Shown: positions 24,911-32,396, numbered from the stretch's first letter. The stretch is DNA of 38,344 bases from Modestobacter sp. VKM Ac-2984 (GCF_026967985.1 NZ_JAPVBJ010000005.1:44210-82553), one strand, 5' to 3'. Notes: a model not told the origin generated them from the sequence alone. Numbers and translations are program-made.

Positions 24911-25689
24911 GCCGCACCGACACCTTGAAGCACCAGGGCGAGACCCTCGTCCGCACCGGCCTGCTGGCCGCCCTCGGCGCCGGCGACGTCGCGGTCGACC
25001 GCGCCCGCACCGTCGTGGGCACGTTCCGCACCCGCGCCGAGGCGCTGCCCGGCGAGGCCCAGGTGCAGGCCGACCTGGCCGGCAAGGAGGCGCGCACCCG
25101 CGTCGAGGCCGCCCGTGCCCGCGCCGCACAGGCGGCGGCCGACGCCCGGGTCCGGGCGGAGCAGGCCCGCGGGGCCGCCGTCGCCGTGCGCCCGGAGACC
25201 GTGCTCGGCACCGTCACCGGGCTCGTGGACAGCGCCCGCGCCCAGGCGCTCGAGGCGATCGAGGAGCTGGCGGGTCGCGGCGAGAAGGTCGTCGGCGAGC
25301 TGCGCACCCAGCCGGCGTTCCGCCGGGTCGCCGCGCGTACCGAGCGGGCCGTCGACGCCGTCGAGGACACCGTCGAGGACGCGCTGGAGGAGACCGGCGA
25401 GACCGTCGGCAAGGCCTCCGACGAGGTGACCTCGGTCGCGCAGAAGGCGAAGGCCCGGACCGGCAAGGCCGTGGACGCCGCGCAGCAGGAGACCCAGGAG
25501 GTCGCCGAGCAGGCCAAGCGCAGCGCCCGGGAGAGCACCGCGCCGGCGAAGAAGGCCCCGGCCAAGAAGGCGACCGCCAAGCGCACCCCCAAGGCCACCC
25601 CGGCGACCGTCACCCCGGTCGAGTCGGCCGCCGACCCGCTGCCCGACCCGCTGGCCGTCCCGGCGAAGAGCACCGACGACGCCAGCTGA
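24907..25689 (+). CDS. hbhA: HbhA-like heparin-binding/coiled-coil protein
   Basis: The 260-residue protein is a long Ala/Arg/Glu-rich helix (about 30-205, e.g. RTRVEAARARAAQAAADARV) followed by a Lys/Pro/Ala-rich tail (about 210-245, APAKKAPAKKATAKRTPKAT) and an acidic end. Mycobacterial HBHA is a surface and lipid-body protein with the same layout, a coiled coil plus Lys-rich repeats that bind heparan sulfate. There is no signal peptide, as in HBHA. In a soil or stone dweller the natural ligand would not be heparin; DNA or cell-wall interaction is possible. The XRE gene is translationally coupled upstream. Confidence 0.82.
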   Translation: MSRTDTLKHQGETLVRTGLLAALGAGDVAVDRARTVVGTFRTRAEALPGEAQVQADLAGKEARTRVEAARARAAQAAADARVRAEQARGAAVAVRPETVLGTVTGLVDSARAQALEAIEELAGRGEKVVGELRTQPAFRRVAARTERAVDAVEDTVEDALEETGETVGKASDEVTSVAQKAKARTGKAVDAAQQETQEVAEQAKRSARESTAPAKKAPAKKATAKRTPKATPATVTPVESAADPLPDPLAVPAKSTDDAS

Positions 25690-25701
25690 CGAACGCCCCT
25701 G

Positions 25702-25762
25702 GCCCCGAGACGGGGCTCTGAGGACCGCGCCCCGGCGCCCGTGACCGCGGGTGCCGGGGCGC
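25702..25762 (+). terminator. Two hairpins after hbhA
   Basis: GCCCCG-AGA-CGGGGC (25702-25716) is followed by a 14-bp stem (25727-25740 with 25749-25762) that has one G-U-type mismatch and an 8-nt loop. The two lie 13 and 38 nt after the hbhA stop. Confidence 0.8.
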
Positions 25763-25835
25763 TGTCGTCCCACCCCGAGGGGGCAGGGCGCCGGTCTCAC
25801 GCGGGGCGAGGCGCCCCTGCGGGGCTCTGCGCGCC

Positions 25836-25841
25836 TATCCT
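25836..25841 (+). promoter_or_regulatory. Leaderless -10 box TATCCT for the DUF2516 gene
   Basis: TATCCT ends six bases before the ATG at 25848. No ribosome-binding site is present. Confidence 0.6.
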
Positions 25842-25847
25842 GCTGGC

Positions 25848-26135
25848 ATGGCTGGCATCGACGGGCTCATCAACCTCGTCGTCGTGTACGCGACCCTCGC
25901 CCTCGCGGTGTGGGCCTTCGTCGACGCGATCATCCGACCGGCGGCCGCGTTCGTCGCGGCGGGGAAGCTGAGCAAGCCCGGCTGGATGGCGATCACCGGC
26001 ATCGCGACCCTGCTGCTCCTCTGGCAGGGGCCGCTGAGCTTCTTCGGCCTGCCGGCCGTGATCGCTGCGGTCGTCTACCTGGTGGACGTCCGCCCTGCGG
26101 TGCGCGAGCTGCCCCGGGGCAACTCGAACTGGTGA
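25848..26135 (+). CDS. DUF2516 small membrane protein
   Basis: The 95-residue protein has an N-terminal hydrophobic helix (about 8-28), a loop with KLSKPGWMAITG and two further hydrophobic stretches (about 47-77), so three membrane segments, and a charged C-terminus. The pattern FVDAIIRPAAAFVAAGKLSK is typical of DUF2516, known from Rv0476. Function is unknown. Order after hbhA matches M. tuberculosis, but here the gene has its own leaderless promoter and two terminators before it. Confidence 0.88.
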   Translation: MAGIDGLINLVVVYATLALAVWAFVDAIIRPAAAFVAAGKLSKPGWMAITGIATLLLLWQGPLSFFGLPAVIAAVVYLVDVRPAVRELPRGNSNW

Positions 26136-26137
26136 GC

Positions 26138-26163
26138 CCGCCGCCCCGGGACGCCGGCGGCGG
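26138..26163. terminator. Bidirectional hairpin, DUF2516 / PspC gene
   Basis: CCGCCGCC (26138-26145) pairs perfectly with GGCGGCGG (26156-26163), 10-nt loop, directly next to the convergent stop of the PspC gene. Confidence 0.65.
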
Positions 26164-26367
26164 TCAGCGCCCGTCGTCGCGGGGCATGACGACCCACAGC
26201 ACGAGGTAGGCGACGAACTGCGGGCCCGGGAGCACGCAGGAGACGACGAACGCCAGTCGCAGGCCGGTGCGGGAGAGTCCGTAGCGGCGGGCCAGCCCGG
26301 CGCACACGCCGGCGATGACCTTGTGCCGGCTGTCGCGGGTGAGCCGTCGGGATGCGGGAGCTGTCAT
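26164..26367 (-). CDS. PspC-domain small membrane protein
   Basis: The 67-residue protein is a PspC domain: RDSRHKVIAGVCAGLARRYG followed by LRLAFVVSCVLPGPQFVAYL, one hydrophobic hairpin. PspC proteins take part in membrane-stress sensing in many bacteria, but this form is the PspC core only, and no other psp gene is nearby. The ATG at 26367 has a leaderless TAGGGT box (26379-26374) six bases upstream. Confidence 0.88.
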   Translation of the reverse strand: MTAPASRRLTRDSRHKVIAGVCAGLARRYGLSRTGLRLAFVVSCVLPGPQFVAYLVLWVVMPRDDGR

Positions 26368-26373
26368 GGCCCG

Positions 26374-26379
26374 ACCCTA
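26374..26379 (-). promoter_or_regulatory. Leaderless -10 box TAGGGT for the PspC gene
   Basis: TAGGGT ends six bases before the ATG at 26367 on the minus strand, the same layout as other leaderless genes here. Confidence 0.6.
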
Positions 26380-26412
26380 GGCCGACGGCCCGGCCGGTGC
26401 ACTCCGCGCTGA

Positions 26413-27273
26413 TCAGCCGAAGATGCCGTCCGGCGGCGGGGGCGAGGGCTCGGCGACGGCGTCGGTCACCGGCACGGCCTGCCCGACGAAGCGGTCCAGC
26501 TCCGCGTCGCTGACCACCCGGGACGGCATCGGGTCCCCGGCGCACCGGCGGGTGAGCCCGGCGATCGGCAGCTCGGCCGCCGACGCGACCGCCACGGTGT
26601 TGCCGAACCGGCGCCCGCGCAGCGTGCCGGGTTCGGCGAGCAGGGCGACGTGGCCGAACACGGCCCGCAGGGTCGCCGCCTCGGCGCGGGCGAAGCGCAG
26701 CGGCGGGCCGTCGGAGACGTTCCAGGCCGTCGTGCCGCCCGGGCGCAACACCCGGGCCACGTCGGTGGCGAACTCCACCGTGGTCAGGTGGGCCGGGGTG
26801 CGGGCCCCGGCGAAGACGTCGACCAGGACGACGTCGGCGCTGGCGTCGGGCAGTGCGGCCAGCCCGGCCCGGGCGTCGATCCCCCGGACCCGGACGCGGG
26901 CGTTCCGGGGCAGCGGCAGCTCGCGGCGGACCAGCTCGGTGAGCGTCTCGTCGAGCTCCATCACCCGCTGCGCGGACCCCGGCCGGGTCACCGCCACGTA
27001 GCGGGGCAACGTCAGCGCACCCCCGCCCAGGTGCACGACGTCCAGCGGTCGGCCGGGGTCGGCGACCAGGTCCAGCACGTGGCCCATCCGCCGCACGTAC
27101 TCGAACTCCAGGTACGTCGGGTCGGTGAGGTCGACGTGCGACTGCGGCGTGCCGTTGACCAGCAGCTGCCAGGCGCCGTCCCGGTCGGCGTCGGCGAGGA
27201 GCTCCGCCGTCCCCCCGCCCACCTCGGTGGCACCCGGCAGGGCGGTGAGGTGCCCGCGGTCGCGCCGGCCCAC
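26413..27273 (-). CDS. Spermidine synthase-like methyltransferase-fold protein
   Basis: The 286-residue protein has the spermidine-synthase fold: N-terminal beta region, then VVHLGGGALTLPRYVAVTRP (motif I), RVMELDETLTELVRRELPLP, ADVVLVDVFAGARTP and FATDVARVLRPGGTTAWNVS. In true polyamine synthases the D-x-D/E catalytic pair is required; a single DVFAGA is seen here, so the substrate is open. The GTG at 27273 lies two bases after the upstream gene's stop and about seven bases from GGGGGC. The longer frame back to 27417 overlaps that gene and is rejected. It is likely the last gene of the 28943-26413 operon. Confidence 0.82.
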   Translation of the reverse strand: MGRRDRGHLTALPGATEVGGGTAELLADADRDGAWQLLVNGTPQSHVDLTDPTYLEFEYVRRMGHVLDLVADPGRPLDVVHLGGGALTLPRYVAVTRPGSAQRVMELDETLTELVRRELPLPRNARVRVRGIDARAGLAALPDASADVVLVDVFAGARTPAHLTTVEFATDVARVLRPGGTTAWNVSDGPPLRFARAEAATLRAVFGHVALLAEPGTLRGRRFGNTVAVASAAELPIAGLTRRCAGDPMPSRVVSDAELDRFVGQAVPVTDAVAEPSPPPPDGIFG

Positions 27274-27275
27274 GG

Positions 27276-28055
27276 TCAGCGCCCCCGCAGCAGGGCCTCG
27301 GCGGCCCGGTCGCCGTGCACCGTCACCTCGGCCGGACGGCCCCACAGCCGCAGCAGCAGCTGGCCCGCCGTGCCGGACAGCTGGGCATCGGCGTCCGCGG
27401 AGGCGCCGTCGGTGCACCGGACGGCGCCGTCGGCCACCTCGACGGTCCAGCCGCGGTCCAGGTCGGTCGCGGTGACGCCGACCGACGCCCGGGCGGAGAC
27501 CAGCGGGGCGGTGTGCTGCCAGCGGGGGAGGACGACGGCCAGCAGCTCGTCGACCCCGTCACCGGCGAGCAGCGGGTCGACGCGGGCGTGGTCCAGGGAC
27601 GCGGCTGCCTCCAGGTCCTGCCGGTGGACGGTGTGCTCGTGCGCCTGCCGCCGGGCCCAGTCGCGGGCGGTGTGGGTGGCGGCCGGGCTCATGTGCCAGG
27701 CGGGTGCGTCCGGGTCGGTGGTGCGCAGCGTGGCCACCAGCTCGGTCAGGCCCAGGGCGTACCAGCCGTGCAGGTCGTCGTGCGGCGGGGTGATGCCGCT
27801 GTAGGAGCCCGGTGCGCGGGTGTGGCCGGCTCGCAGGATCCCGGTGACCCAGCGGTGCACCGCACCGAGGTGGGCGATCAGGTCTCGGGCGGTCCAGCCA
27901 GCCACCCAGGGGACCTCGGCCTGCAGGCCACCGGCGACCGAGGTGCGCCCGGCGTCCAGTTCCTGGGCGAGCACGCCGATCCGCTCGCCGTCCTGCACGA
28001 CGGCGGCGATGCACCGGTCGTGCAGCTCGTCGGGGGTGAGCGGGGGAGCGGGCAC
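27276..28055 (-). CDS. Maleylpyruvate isomerase-family mycothiol-dependent enzyme
   Basis: The 259-residue protein has the DinB-like MDMPI fold. The segment WTARDLIAHLGAVHRW and later RQAHEHTVHRQDLEAAAS contain the His and Glu residues that bind metal in mycothiol-dependent isomerases and S-transferases, and the C-terminal SCP2-like part is TGTAGQLLLRLWGRPAEVTV-like. Family members use mycothiol, whose first and last biosynthetic genes (mshA, mshD) are also in the window. The reaction is not predicted. The GTG at 28055 is used; a GTG at 28082 is also open, and neither has a strong ribosome site. It ends two bases before the next gene. Confidence 0.82.
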   Translation of the reverse strand: MPAPPLTPDELHDRCIAAVVQDGERIGVLAQELDAGRTSVAGGLQAEVPWVAGWTARDLIAHLGAVHRWVTGILRAGHTRAPGSYSGITPPHDDLHGWYALGLTELVATLRTTDPDAPAWHMSPAATHTARDWARRQAHEHTVHRQDLEAAASLDHARVDPLLAGDGVDELLAVVLPRWQHTAPLVSARASVGVTATDLDRGWTVEVADGAVRCTDGASADADAQLSGTAGQLLLRLWGRPAEVTVHGDRAAEALLRGR

Positions 28056-28097
28056 GCCGCCATGGTGCCGCGTCGGCAGCACCTGCGGCCGTCGGGG

Positions 28098-28943
28098 TCA
28101 GGTCGGGGCGACCGCCGACCAGCGCACGCTGACCTCGCCGTGCCGCCACCGCCGGGTCGGACCCACCAGCGGCCAGCCGTCGTCGGCCAGCGTCTCGACC
28201 GCGGCGGCCCAGCGCTGCCGGGGGCCGAACGTCGACAGTCCGGCCGCCGAGGCCCAGGCGCGGTCGAAGGCGGTGAGGAAGGCGTGCACCGGCTGGCCGG
28301 GCACGTTGTGGTGGATCAGCGCCTTGGGCAGCCGCTCGGCCAGGTCGGAGGGGCGCTCCAGGTCCGACACCCGGGCGGCGAGGGTGAGGGTGAGCGGGCC
28401 GTCCTCGTCCAGGGCCACCCAGGTCGACCGCCGTCCCCACTCGTCGCAGGTGCCCTCGACCAGCAGCCCCCCGGGCGCCAGCGCGGCGCGCATGGTGTCC
28501 CAGGCCCGGCCGGCGGACTCCTCGTCGTACTGGCGCAGCACGTTGAACGCCCGCACGACCACCGGCCGCAGCCCGGCCAGCTCGAAGCCGCCCACCCGGA
28601 AGTCCACCCGCGGCGGGTCGCGGTCGGCGGCCACGGCGGCCACCCGCTCGGGGTCGATCTCGAGCCCGATCACCTCCAGCCGGTCGACCTCCGGGGCGAG
28701 CCGGTCCACCAGCTCCAGGGTGGTCACCGCCGACGCCCCGTAGCCCAGGTCGACCACCAGCGGCCGGGCGGCGTCGCGCAGCCGGGCGACCTGCGTGGCG
28801 ACCAGCCAGCGGTCGACCCGGCGCAGCCGATTGGCGTTCGTGGTGCCGCGGGTCGGCAGGCCGAGGGCGCGGGCGCGGCCGGCGGCCAGCCGGGGTGCCT
28901 TACGGACGGGCGGCAGCGACGCACGCTGGGTGTGGTCGCTCAC
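28098..28943 (-). CDS. Class I SAM-dependent methyltransferase-like protein
   Basis: The 281-residue protein has a basic N-terminus, an SAM-binding core with LVVDLGYGASAVTTLELVDR, VIGLEIDPERVAAVAADRDP and RAFNVLRQYDEESAGRAW, and then a longer C-terminal region. It resembles the conserved actinobacterial methyltransferases found beside murB. The substrate is unknown. The GTG at 28943 has TAACCT eight bases upstream, so the transcript is close to leaderless. It is divergent from murB across 40 nt and starts the minus-strand block to 26413. Confidence 0.83.
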   Translation of the reverse strand: MSDHTQRASLPPVRKAPRLAAGRARALGLPTRGTTNANRLRRVDRWLVATQVARLRDAARPLVVDLGYGASAVTTLELVDRLAPEVDRLEVIGLEIDPERVAAVAADRDPPRVDFRVGGFELAGLRPVVVRAFNVLRQYDEESAGRAWDTMRAALAPGGLLVEGTCDEWGRRSTWVALDEDGPLTLTLAARVSDLERPSDLAERLPKALIHHNVPGQPVHAFLTAFDRAWASAAGLSTFGPRQRWAAAVETLADDGWPLVGPTRRWRHGEVSVRWSAVAPT

Positions 28944-28951
28944 GGTGCACG

Positions 28952-28977
28952 AGGTTAGCCGTGGCGCCGATTACGGT
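28952..28977. promoter_or_regulatory. Back-to-back leaderless promoters, methyltransferase and murB
   Basis: TAACCT on the minus strand (28957-28952) lies eight bases before the GTG at 28943. TACGGT on the plus strand (28972-28977) lies six bases before the GTG at 28984. The two -10 boxes are 14 bp apart, so the -35 elements must lie over the opposite promoter and reading frame. Confidence 0.6.
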
Positions 28978-28983
28978 GGTCGC

Positions 28984-30018
28984 GTGCAGGTACGCCACGA
29001 CGCCCGGCTGGCGGACCTGACGACCCTCGGGGTCGGCGGTCCGATCGAGCGACTGGTCGAGGTCACCGGCCGCGACGAGCTGGTCGCTGCCGTCCGGGAC
29101 GCCGACGACGCCGGCCGCCCGCTGCTGGTGCTCGGCGGCGGCTCGAACATCGTGGCCCCGGACGCCGGCTGGCCCGGCGACGTGGTGCTGGTGCGCACCC
29201 GGGGCATCGCGCGCCGGGACACCGCCGACGGGGTCGAGCTCGAGGTCGAGGCCGGCGAGCCCTGGGACGACCTGGTCGCGCACACCGTGGCGCAGCAGCT
29301 GGCCGGGATGGAGGCGCTGTCGGGCATCCCCGGTTCGACCGGCGCCACCCCCGTGCAGAACGTCGGTGCCTACGGCCAGGAGGTCGCGGCGCTGATCACC
29401 TCGGTGCGGGTCTACGACCGGGCGGCCGGCACCGAGCGGGTGTTCGGTCCCGCCGAGCTCGGGTTCGCCTACCGGGACAGCCGGCTCAAGCAGCAGCCCG
29501 GTGCGTACGTCGTCCTCGCGGTGACCTTCGCGCTGCGGGCCTCGGCGCAGTCGAGCCCGGTCAGCTACGCCGAGCTGGCGAAGGCGCTCGGCGTCGAGCT
29601 GGGCGAGACCGCGCCGCTGGCCGCGGTGCGGGACGCCGTCCTGGCGCTGCGCCGCGGCAAGGGGATGGTCTGGGACCCGGCCGACCCCGACTCGCGCAGC
29701 GCCGGGTCGTTCTTCACCAACCCGGTCGTGCCGGTCGGCACCGCGGTGCCCGAGTGCCCGTCCTGGCCGGCCGGGATCGGTGCCGACGGGGCTGCGCAGG
29801 TGAAGCTGAGCGCCGCCTGGCTGGTGCAGCACTCCGGCTACGGCCGGGGCACTCGCGACGGGAAGGTCGGGACGTCGTCGCGGCACAGCCTGGCGCTGAC
29901 CACCGAGCCCGGCGCCACCGCCACGGAGCTGATGGCCTTCGCCGACCGGGTGGTGGTCGCGGTGCGCGAGCAGTTCGGCGTCACCCTCGTGCCCGAGCCG
30001 ACCGCGGTGCGCGCGTGA
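28984..30018 (+). CDS. murB: UDP-N-acetylmuramate dehydrogenase MurB
   Basis: The 344-residue FAD enzyme reduces UDP-GlcNAc-enolpyruvate to UDP-MurNAc, a cytoplasmic step of peptidoglycan synthesis. It shows LADLTTLGVGGPIERLVEVT, LVLGGGSNIVAPD, GIPGSTGATPVQNVGAYGQE, FAYRDSRLKQQPG, and SAGSFFTNP with the catalytic Ser, then SAAWLVQHSGYGRG. The GTG at 28984 is leaderless. Its stop overlaps the next start (GTGA). Part of its 3' end is duplicated at 30976-31110 (see that entry). Confidence 0.96.
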   Translation: MQVRHDARLADLTTLGVGGPIERLVEVTGRDELVAAVRDADDAGRPLLVLGGGSNIVAPDAGWPGDVVLVRTRGIARRDTADGVELEVEAGEPWDDLVAHTVAQQLAGMEALSGIPGSTGATPVQNVGAYGQEVAALITSVRVYDRAAGTERVFGPAELGFAYRDSRLKQQPGAYVVLAVTFALRASAQSSPVSYAELAKALGVELGETAPLAAVRDAVLALRRGKGMVWDPADPDSRSAGSFFTNPVVPVGTAVPECPSWPAGIGADGAAQVKLSAAWLVQHSGYGRGTRDGKVGTSSRHSLALTTEPGATATELMAFADRVVVAVREQFGVTLVPEPTAVRA

Positions 30019-30290
30019 ACCCGGCCGAGTCCCTGCAGCTGGGTGCCCTCTACGATGCGCTGCGCACGACAGCCCCCATGCCGGCCGATCCCGCCCAGCT
30101 GACCGGCTGGATGGCTCGCGTGGAGGCGGACGCGGCGCTGACCGGGCTGATCTCCCGGGTGCTGAACTCCGGCACCGCCACCACGGCCGAGGTCACCGAC
30201 GCGCAGACGCTGTTCGAGAAGAACGGCACCGCCGCCGACCCCGCGCGGGTGGCCAGCGCCTACGACCTCCTGCACCGCAACGCGGACTAG
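30015..30290 (+). CDS. Small unknown protein coupled to murB
   Basis: The 91-residue protein begins MNPAESLQLGALYDALRTTA and is mostly helical, with TGLISRVLNSGTATTAEVTD and a C-terminal AYDLLHRNAD. No domain is recognised. The GTG overlaps the murB stop by 4 nt, arguing for real translation. Its stop shares CTAG with the convergent GNAT gene. A decayed copy of its first codons seems to follow the murB relic at about 31115-31150. Confidence 0.65.
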   Translation: MNPAESLQLGALYDALRTTAPMPADPAQLTGWMARVEADAALTGLISRVLNSGTATTAEVTDAQTLFEKNGTAADPARVASAYDLLHRNAD

Positions 30291-30811
30291 GGCAGTGCCC
30301 GGGAGAGCGTGACCTGCTCCTCGGCGTAGCCGAGCCGGGCGTACAGCTCCCTCGCCCAGTGGTTGGCGCTACCGGTGTCGAGGGTGACCCGGTGGAGTCC
30401 GCGGGAGCGCACCCATGCCTCGACCGCGGCCACCAGCAGGGTGCCGACGCCGCGGCGACGGGCGCCGGGCGCGACCACCAGCTCACCCAGGTAGGCCTCG
30501 CGCTCACCGCTGAAGTGCCGCCGCGCGCTCGCCCCGGCGAAACCGAGCACGTCCTCCTCGGCGCTGGTGGCGACCAGCAGCACGTGGTCGTCGTCGGCGG
30601 CCCGGCAGGCGTCGACCACCCAGCTCTTCGCCGCGGTGGCCGCACCGTCCGCGGGTCGCCACGGCGGCATCCCAGCGGTCAGCTCGCCGGCCAGCGCCTG
30701 CACCGCGTCGTGGTCGCCGGGGACGGCCGGGCGGATCGTCAGAGGGAGACCGGGCACGGGCAGATCATGTCGGACGGACACGTCTCGATAAAAGGGATCG
30801 GCTGGCGGCAT
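30287..30811 (-). CDS. GNAT-family acetyltransferase
   Basis: The 174-residue protein has one GNAT domain: LTIRPAVPGDHDAVQALAGE, YLGELVVAPGARRRGVGTLL (acetyl-CoA loop) and NHWARELYARLGYAEEQV. The substrate is unknown. Starts at 30811 (ATG), 30781 and 30757 (GTG) are all open. I prefer the ATG at 30811, but no start has a strong ribosome site. The frame is open to 30994, where its codons come from a duplicated SDR tail, so that longer reading is rejected. It converges on the 91-residue gene with a shared CTAG. Confidence 0.83.
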   Translation of the reverse strand: MPPADPFYRDVSVRHDLPVPGLPLTIRPAVPGDHDAVQALAGELTAGMPPWRPADGAATAAKSWVVDACRAADDDHVLLVATSAEEDVLGFAGASARRHFSGEREAYLGELVVAPGARRRGVGTLLVAAVEAWVRSRGLHRVTLDTGSANHWARELYARLGYAEEQVTLSRALP

Positions 30812-30893
30812 CGAGATCCGGCTGGGTGCTGGGTCGGCGGGCCCGGAGGCAGCGTTCAGTCGGATCTCGACGTCGTCCGCGGCATGGGCGGTC

Positions 30894-31150
30894 TGGGCGG
30901 CCTGGGCGCGGGGGCGGACGACGAGCAGGTCGACGTTCACGTGGCGCGGCCGGGTGACCGCCCAGGCGATGCAGTACAGCCTGGCGCTGACCACTGAGCC
31001 CGGTGGCCACCGCCGCGGAGCTGATGGCCTTCGCCGACCGGGTGGTCGCCGCGGTGCGCGAGCAGTTCGGCGTCACCCTCGTGCCCGAGCCCACCGCCGT
31101 CAGGTCATGACCGTGCGCCTGGGACGAGTCCCTCCCCCTGGGCGCGCCGC
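30894..31150. pseudogene. Chimeric relic: SDR 3' end joined to murB 3' end
   Basis: This is the 3' part of the 359-nt gap 30812-31170. Positions 30894-30975 match the SDR gene 31639-31720 in 81 of 82 bases. Positions 30976-31110 match the murB 3' end 29885-30018 at about 90%, with a one-base insertion that breaks the frame, and end in TGA. A weak match to the start of the 91-residue gene (ESLQLGAL versus ESLPLGAP) continues to about 31150. The abrupt joint GCAGT|ACAGCC is what a tandem duplication from within murB to within the SDR gene would create. The 30812-30893 part holds nothing I recognise. Confidence 0.85.
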
Positions 31151-31170
31151 CCACGCCACCTGACCGGTGG

Positions 31171-31362
31171 TCAGGCCAGCAGCAGGGCGAGCGCGACCGC
31201 CAGGCCGGTGAGGACGGCGAGGGTGACCGCCAGCCACAGCAGCATGCGCAGCGCCCGCCGCCGACCGCGGGGATTGGTGACCCAGCCCCCGGTCAGGTCG
31301 CCCAGCTTCCCGACCGAGCCAGCCGGGGAGTACTGGTTCGTCTCGCGCCCGTCCCCGTGCAT
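31171..31362 (-). CDS. Small single-pass membrane protein, 63 residues
   Basis: The N-terminal half is polar and Gly-rich ([32 protein letters not shown]), then RRRALRM and a long hydrophobic C-terminal helix (about 41-63). It is a tail-anchored or single-pass protein. GGAGGAG lies nine bases before the ATG at 31362. The family is not recognised. It sits between a perfect hairpin (31480-31532) and the murB relic. Confidence 0.65.
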   Translation of the reverse strand: MHGDGRETNQYSPAGSVGKLGDLTGGWVTNPRGRRRALRMLLWLAVTLAVLTGLAVALALLLA

Positions 31363-31479
31363 GCGGCGATGCTCCTCCGGACGGTGTCCGTCCGTCGACC
31401 CCCGGTGACCACCGCCCGCTCAGCTGGGCGGCGATCGCACGCCTCGATCACTCCCGGCTGCCCGCGCCAGGAGGTGGTC

Positions 31480-31532
31480 GGTGGACGCTGGTGCTCTGCT
31501 CACCGGGGGTGAGCAGAGCACCAGCGTCCACC
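31480..31532. repeat. Perfect 25-bp inverted repeat with 3-nt loop
   Basis: Arms 31480-31504 and 31508-31532 are perfectly complementary around a GGG loop. It lies between the SDR 3' end and the small membrane gene (both minus-strand), in the 248-nt gap 31363-31610. It could terminate the SDR transcript or be a REP-like or mobile palindrome. There is no T tract, and a stem this long and perfect is unlike the other terminators in the window. Confidence 0.9.
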
Positions 31533-31610
31533 ATCACGGTCTCCCCGCCGGGGCCTGCGACGCGAACCGATCCCCAGGAGGTCAGGCCGGCCGAGTCGCC
31601 CCGGAGGCGG

Positions 31611-32396
31611 TCACTCCGGGTCGCGGGCGACCTTGTGCTGGGCGGCCTGGGCGCGGGGGCGGACGACGAGCAGGTCGACGTTCACGTGGTGCGGCCGGGT
31701 GACCGCCCAGGCGATGCAGTCGGCGACGTCGGCGGCGACCAGGGGCTCGCGCACGCCGCGGTAGACGGCGTCGGCCCTCTCCTGCGACCTGGTGCGGTTG
31801 AGCGAGAACTCCTCGGTCTTGACCATCCCCGGTGCGATCTCGACCACCCGGACCGGCTCGGCCACGAGCTCCAGCCGCAGCGTCTCGACCAGCGTGTGCA
31901 CCCCGTGCTTGGCCGCGGTGTAGCTCGCCCCGCCCTCGTAGCTGACCAGCCCGGCGGTCGAACCGACGAACACCAGGTCGCCGGCGCCCGAGGCCCGCAG
32001 CGCCGGCAGCAGAGCCTGGGTCACCCGCACGGTGCCGAGCACGTTGACGTCGTAGGTGCGCTGCCAGGACTCCAGGTCGGCGTCGGCCACCGGGTTGGTG
32101 TCGAACGCCCCGCCGGCGTTGTTGACCAGCACGTCGACCCGGTCCAGCCCGGCGGCCAGCGATGCGACGGACGTGGGGTCGGTCACGTCGAGCTGCACCG
32201 CGCGGCCCCCGATCCGCTCCGCGAGCTCGGTCAGCCGGTCGATGCGGCGGGCGGCCAGCACGACGGAGAAGCCCTCGGCGGCCAGCCGCTCCGCGGTGGC
32301 GGCGCCGATGCCGCTGGAGGCTCCGGTGACGACTGCGACGCGGCCCGACCCGGCGAAGGGCGTGCTGGTGGACGACGAGGCGACGGGGCTGGACAT
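31611..32396 (-). CDS. Short-chain dehydrogenase/reductase
   Basis: The 261-residue classical SDR has the TGASSGIG cofactor loop, an NNAGG structural motif, catalytic Ser in [13 protein letters not shown], and YTAAKHG with the YxxxK pair; LAARR after the second strand fits NADP(H). It resembles Rv0484c and other YdfG-like actinobacterial SDRs that may act on small alcohols or 3-hydroxy acids. The ATG at 32396 has AGGA eight bases upstream, or a CAGGAT box six bases upstream. It is divergent from mshA across 114 nt. A truncated copy of its 3' end is in the relic at 30894-30975. Confidence 0.92.
   Translation of the reverse strand: MSSPVASSSTSTPFAGSGRVAVVTGASSGIGAATAERLAAEGFSVVLAARRIDRLTELAERIGGRAVQLDVTDPTSVASLAAGLDRVDVLVNNAGGAFDTNPVADADLESWQRTYDVNVLGTVRVTQALLPALRASGAGDLVFVGSTAGLVSYEGGASYTAAKHGVHTLVETLRLELVAEPVRVVEIAPGMVKTEEFSLNRTRSQERADAVYRGVREPLVAADVADCIAWAVTRPHHVNVDLLVVRPRAQAAQHKVARDPE

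Noticed and set aside
30812..30994. N-terminal extension of the GNAT protein with an SDR-like segment (a fusion)
   Set aside because: The SDR-like codons come from the duplicated 3' end and include no complete domain; the GNAT domain starts later with its own start codons.
30894..31150. Insertion sequence or transposon scar
   Set aside because: No transposase fragment, terminal inverted repeats or target duplication are seen; the order fits a tandem-duplication joint.
30954..31163. Small plus-strand protein made from the murB tail copy
   Set aside because: It is the frameshifted relic of murB and only reads open by chance.
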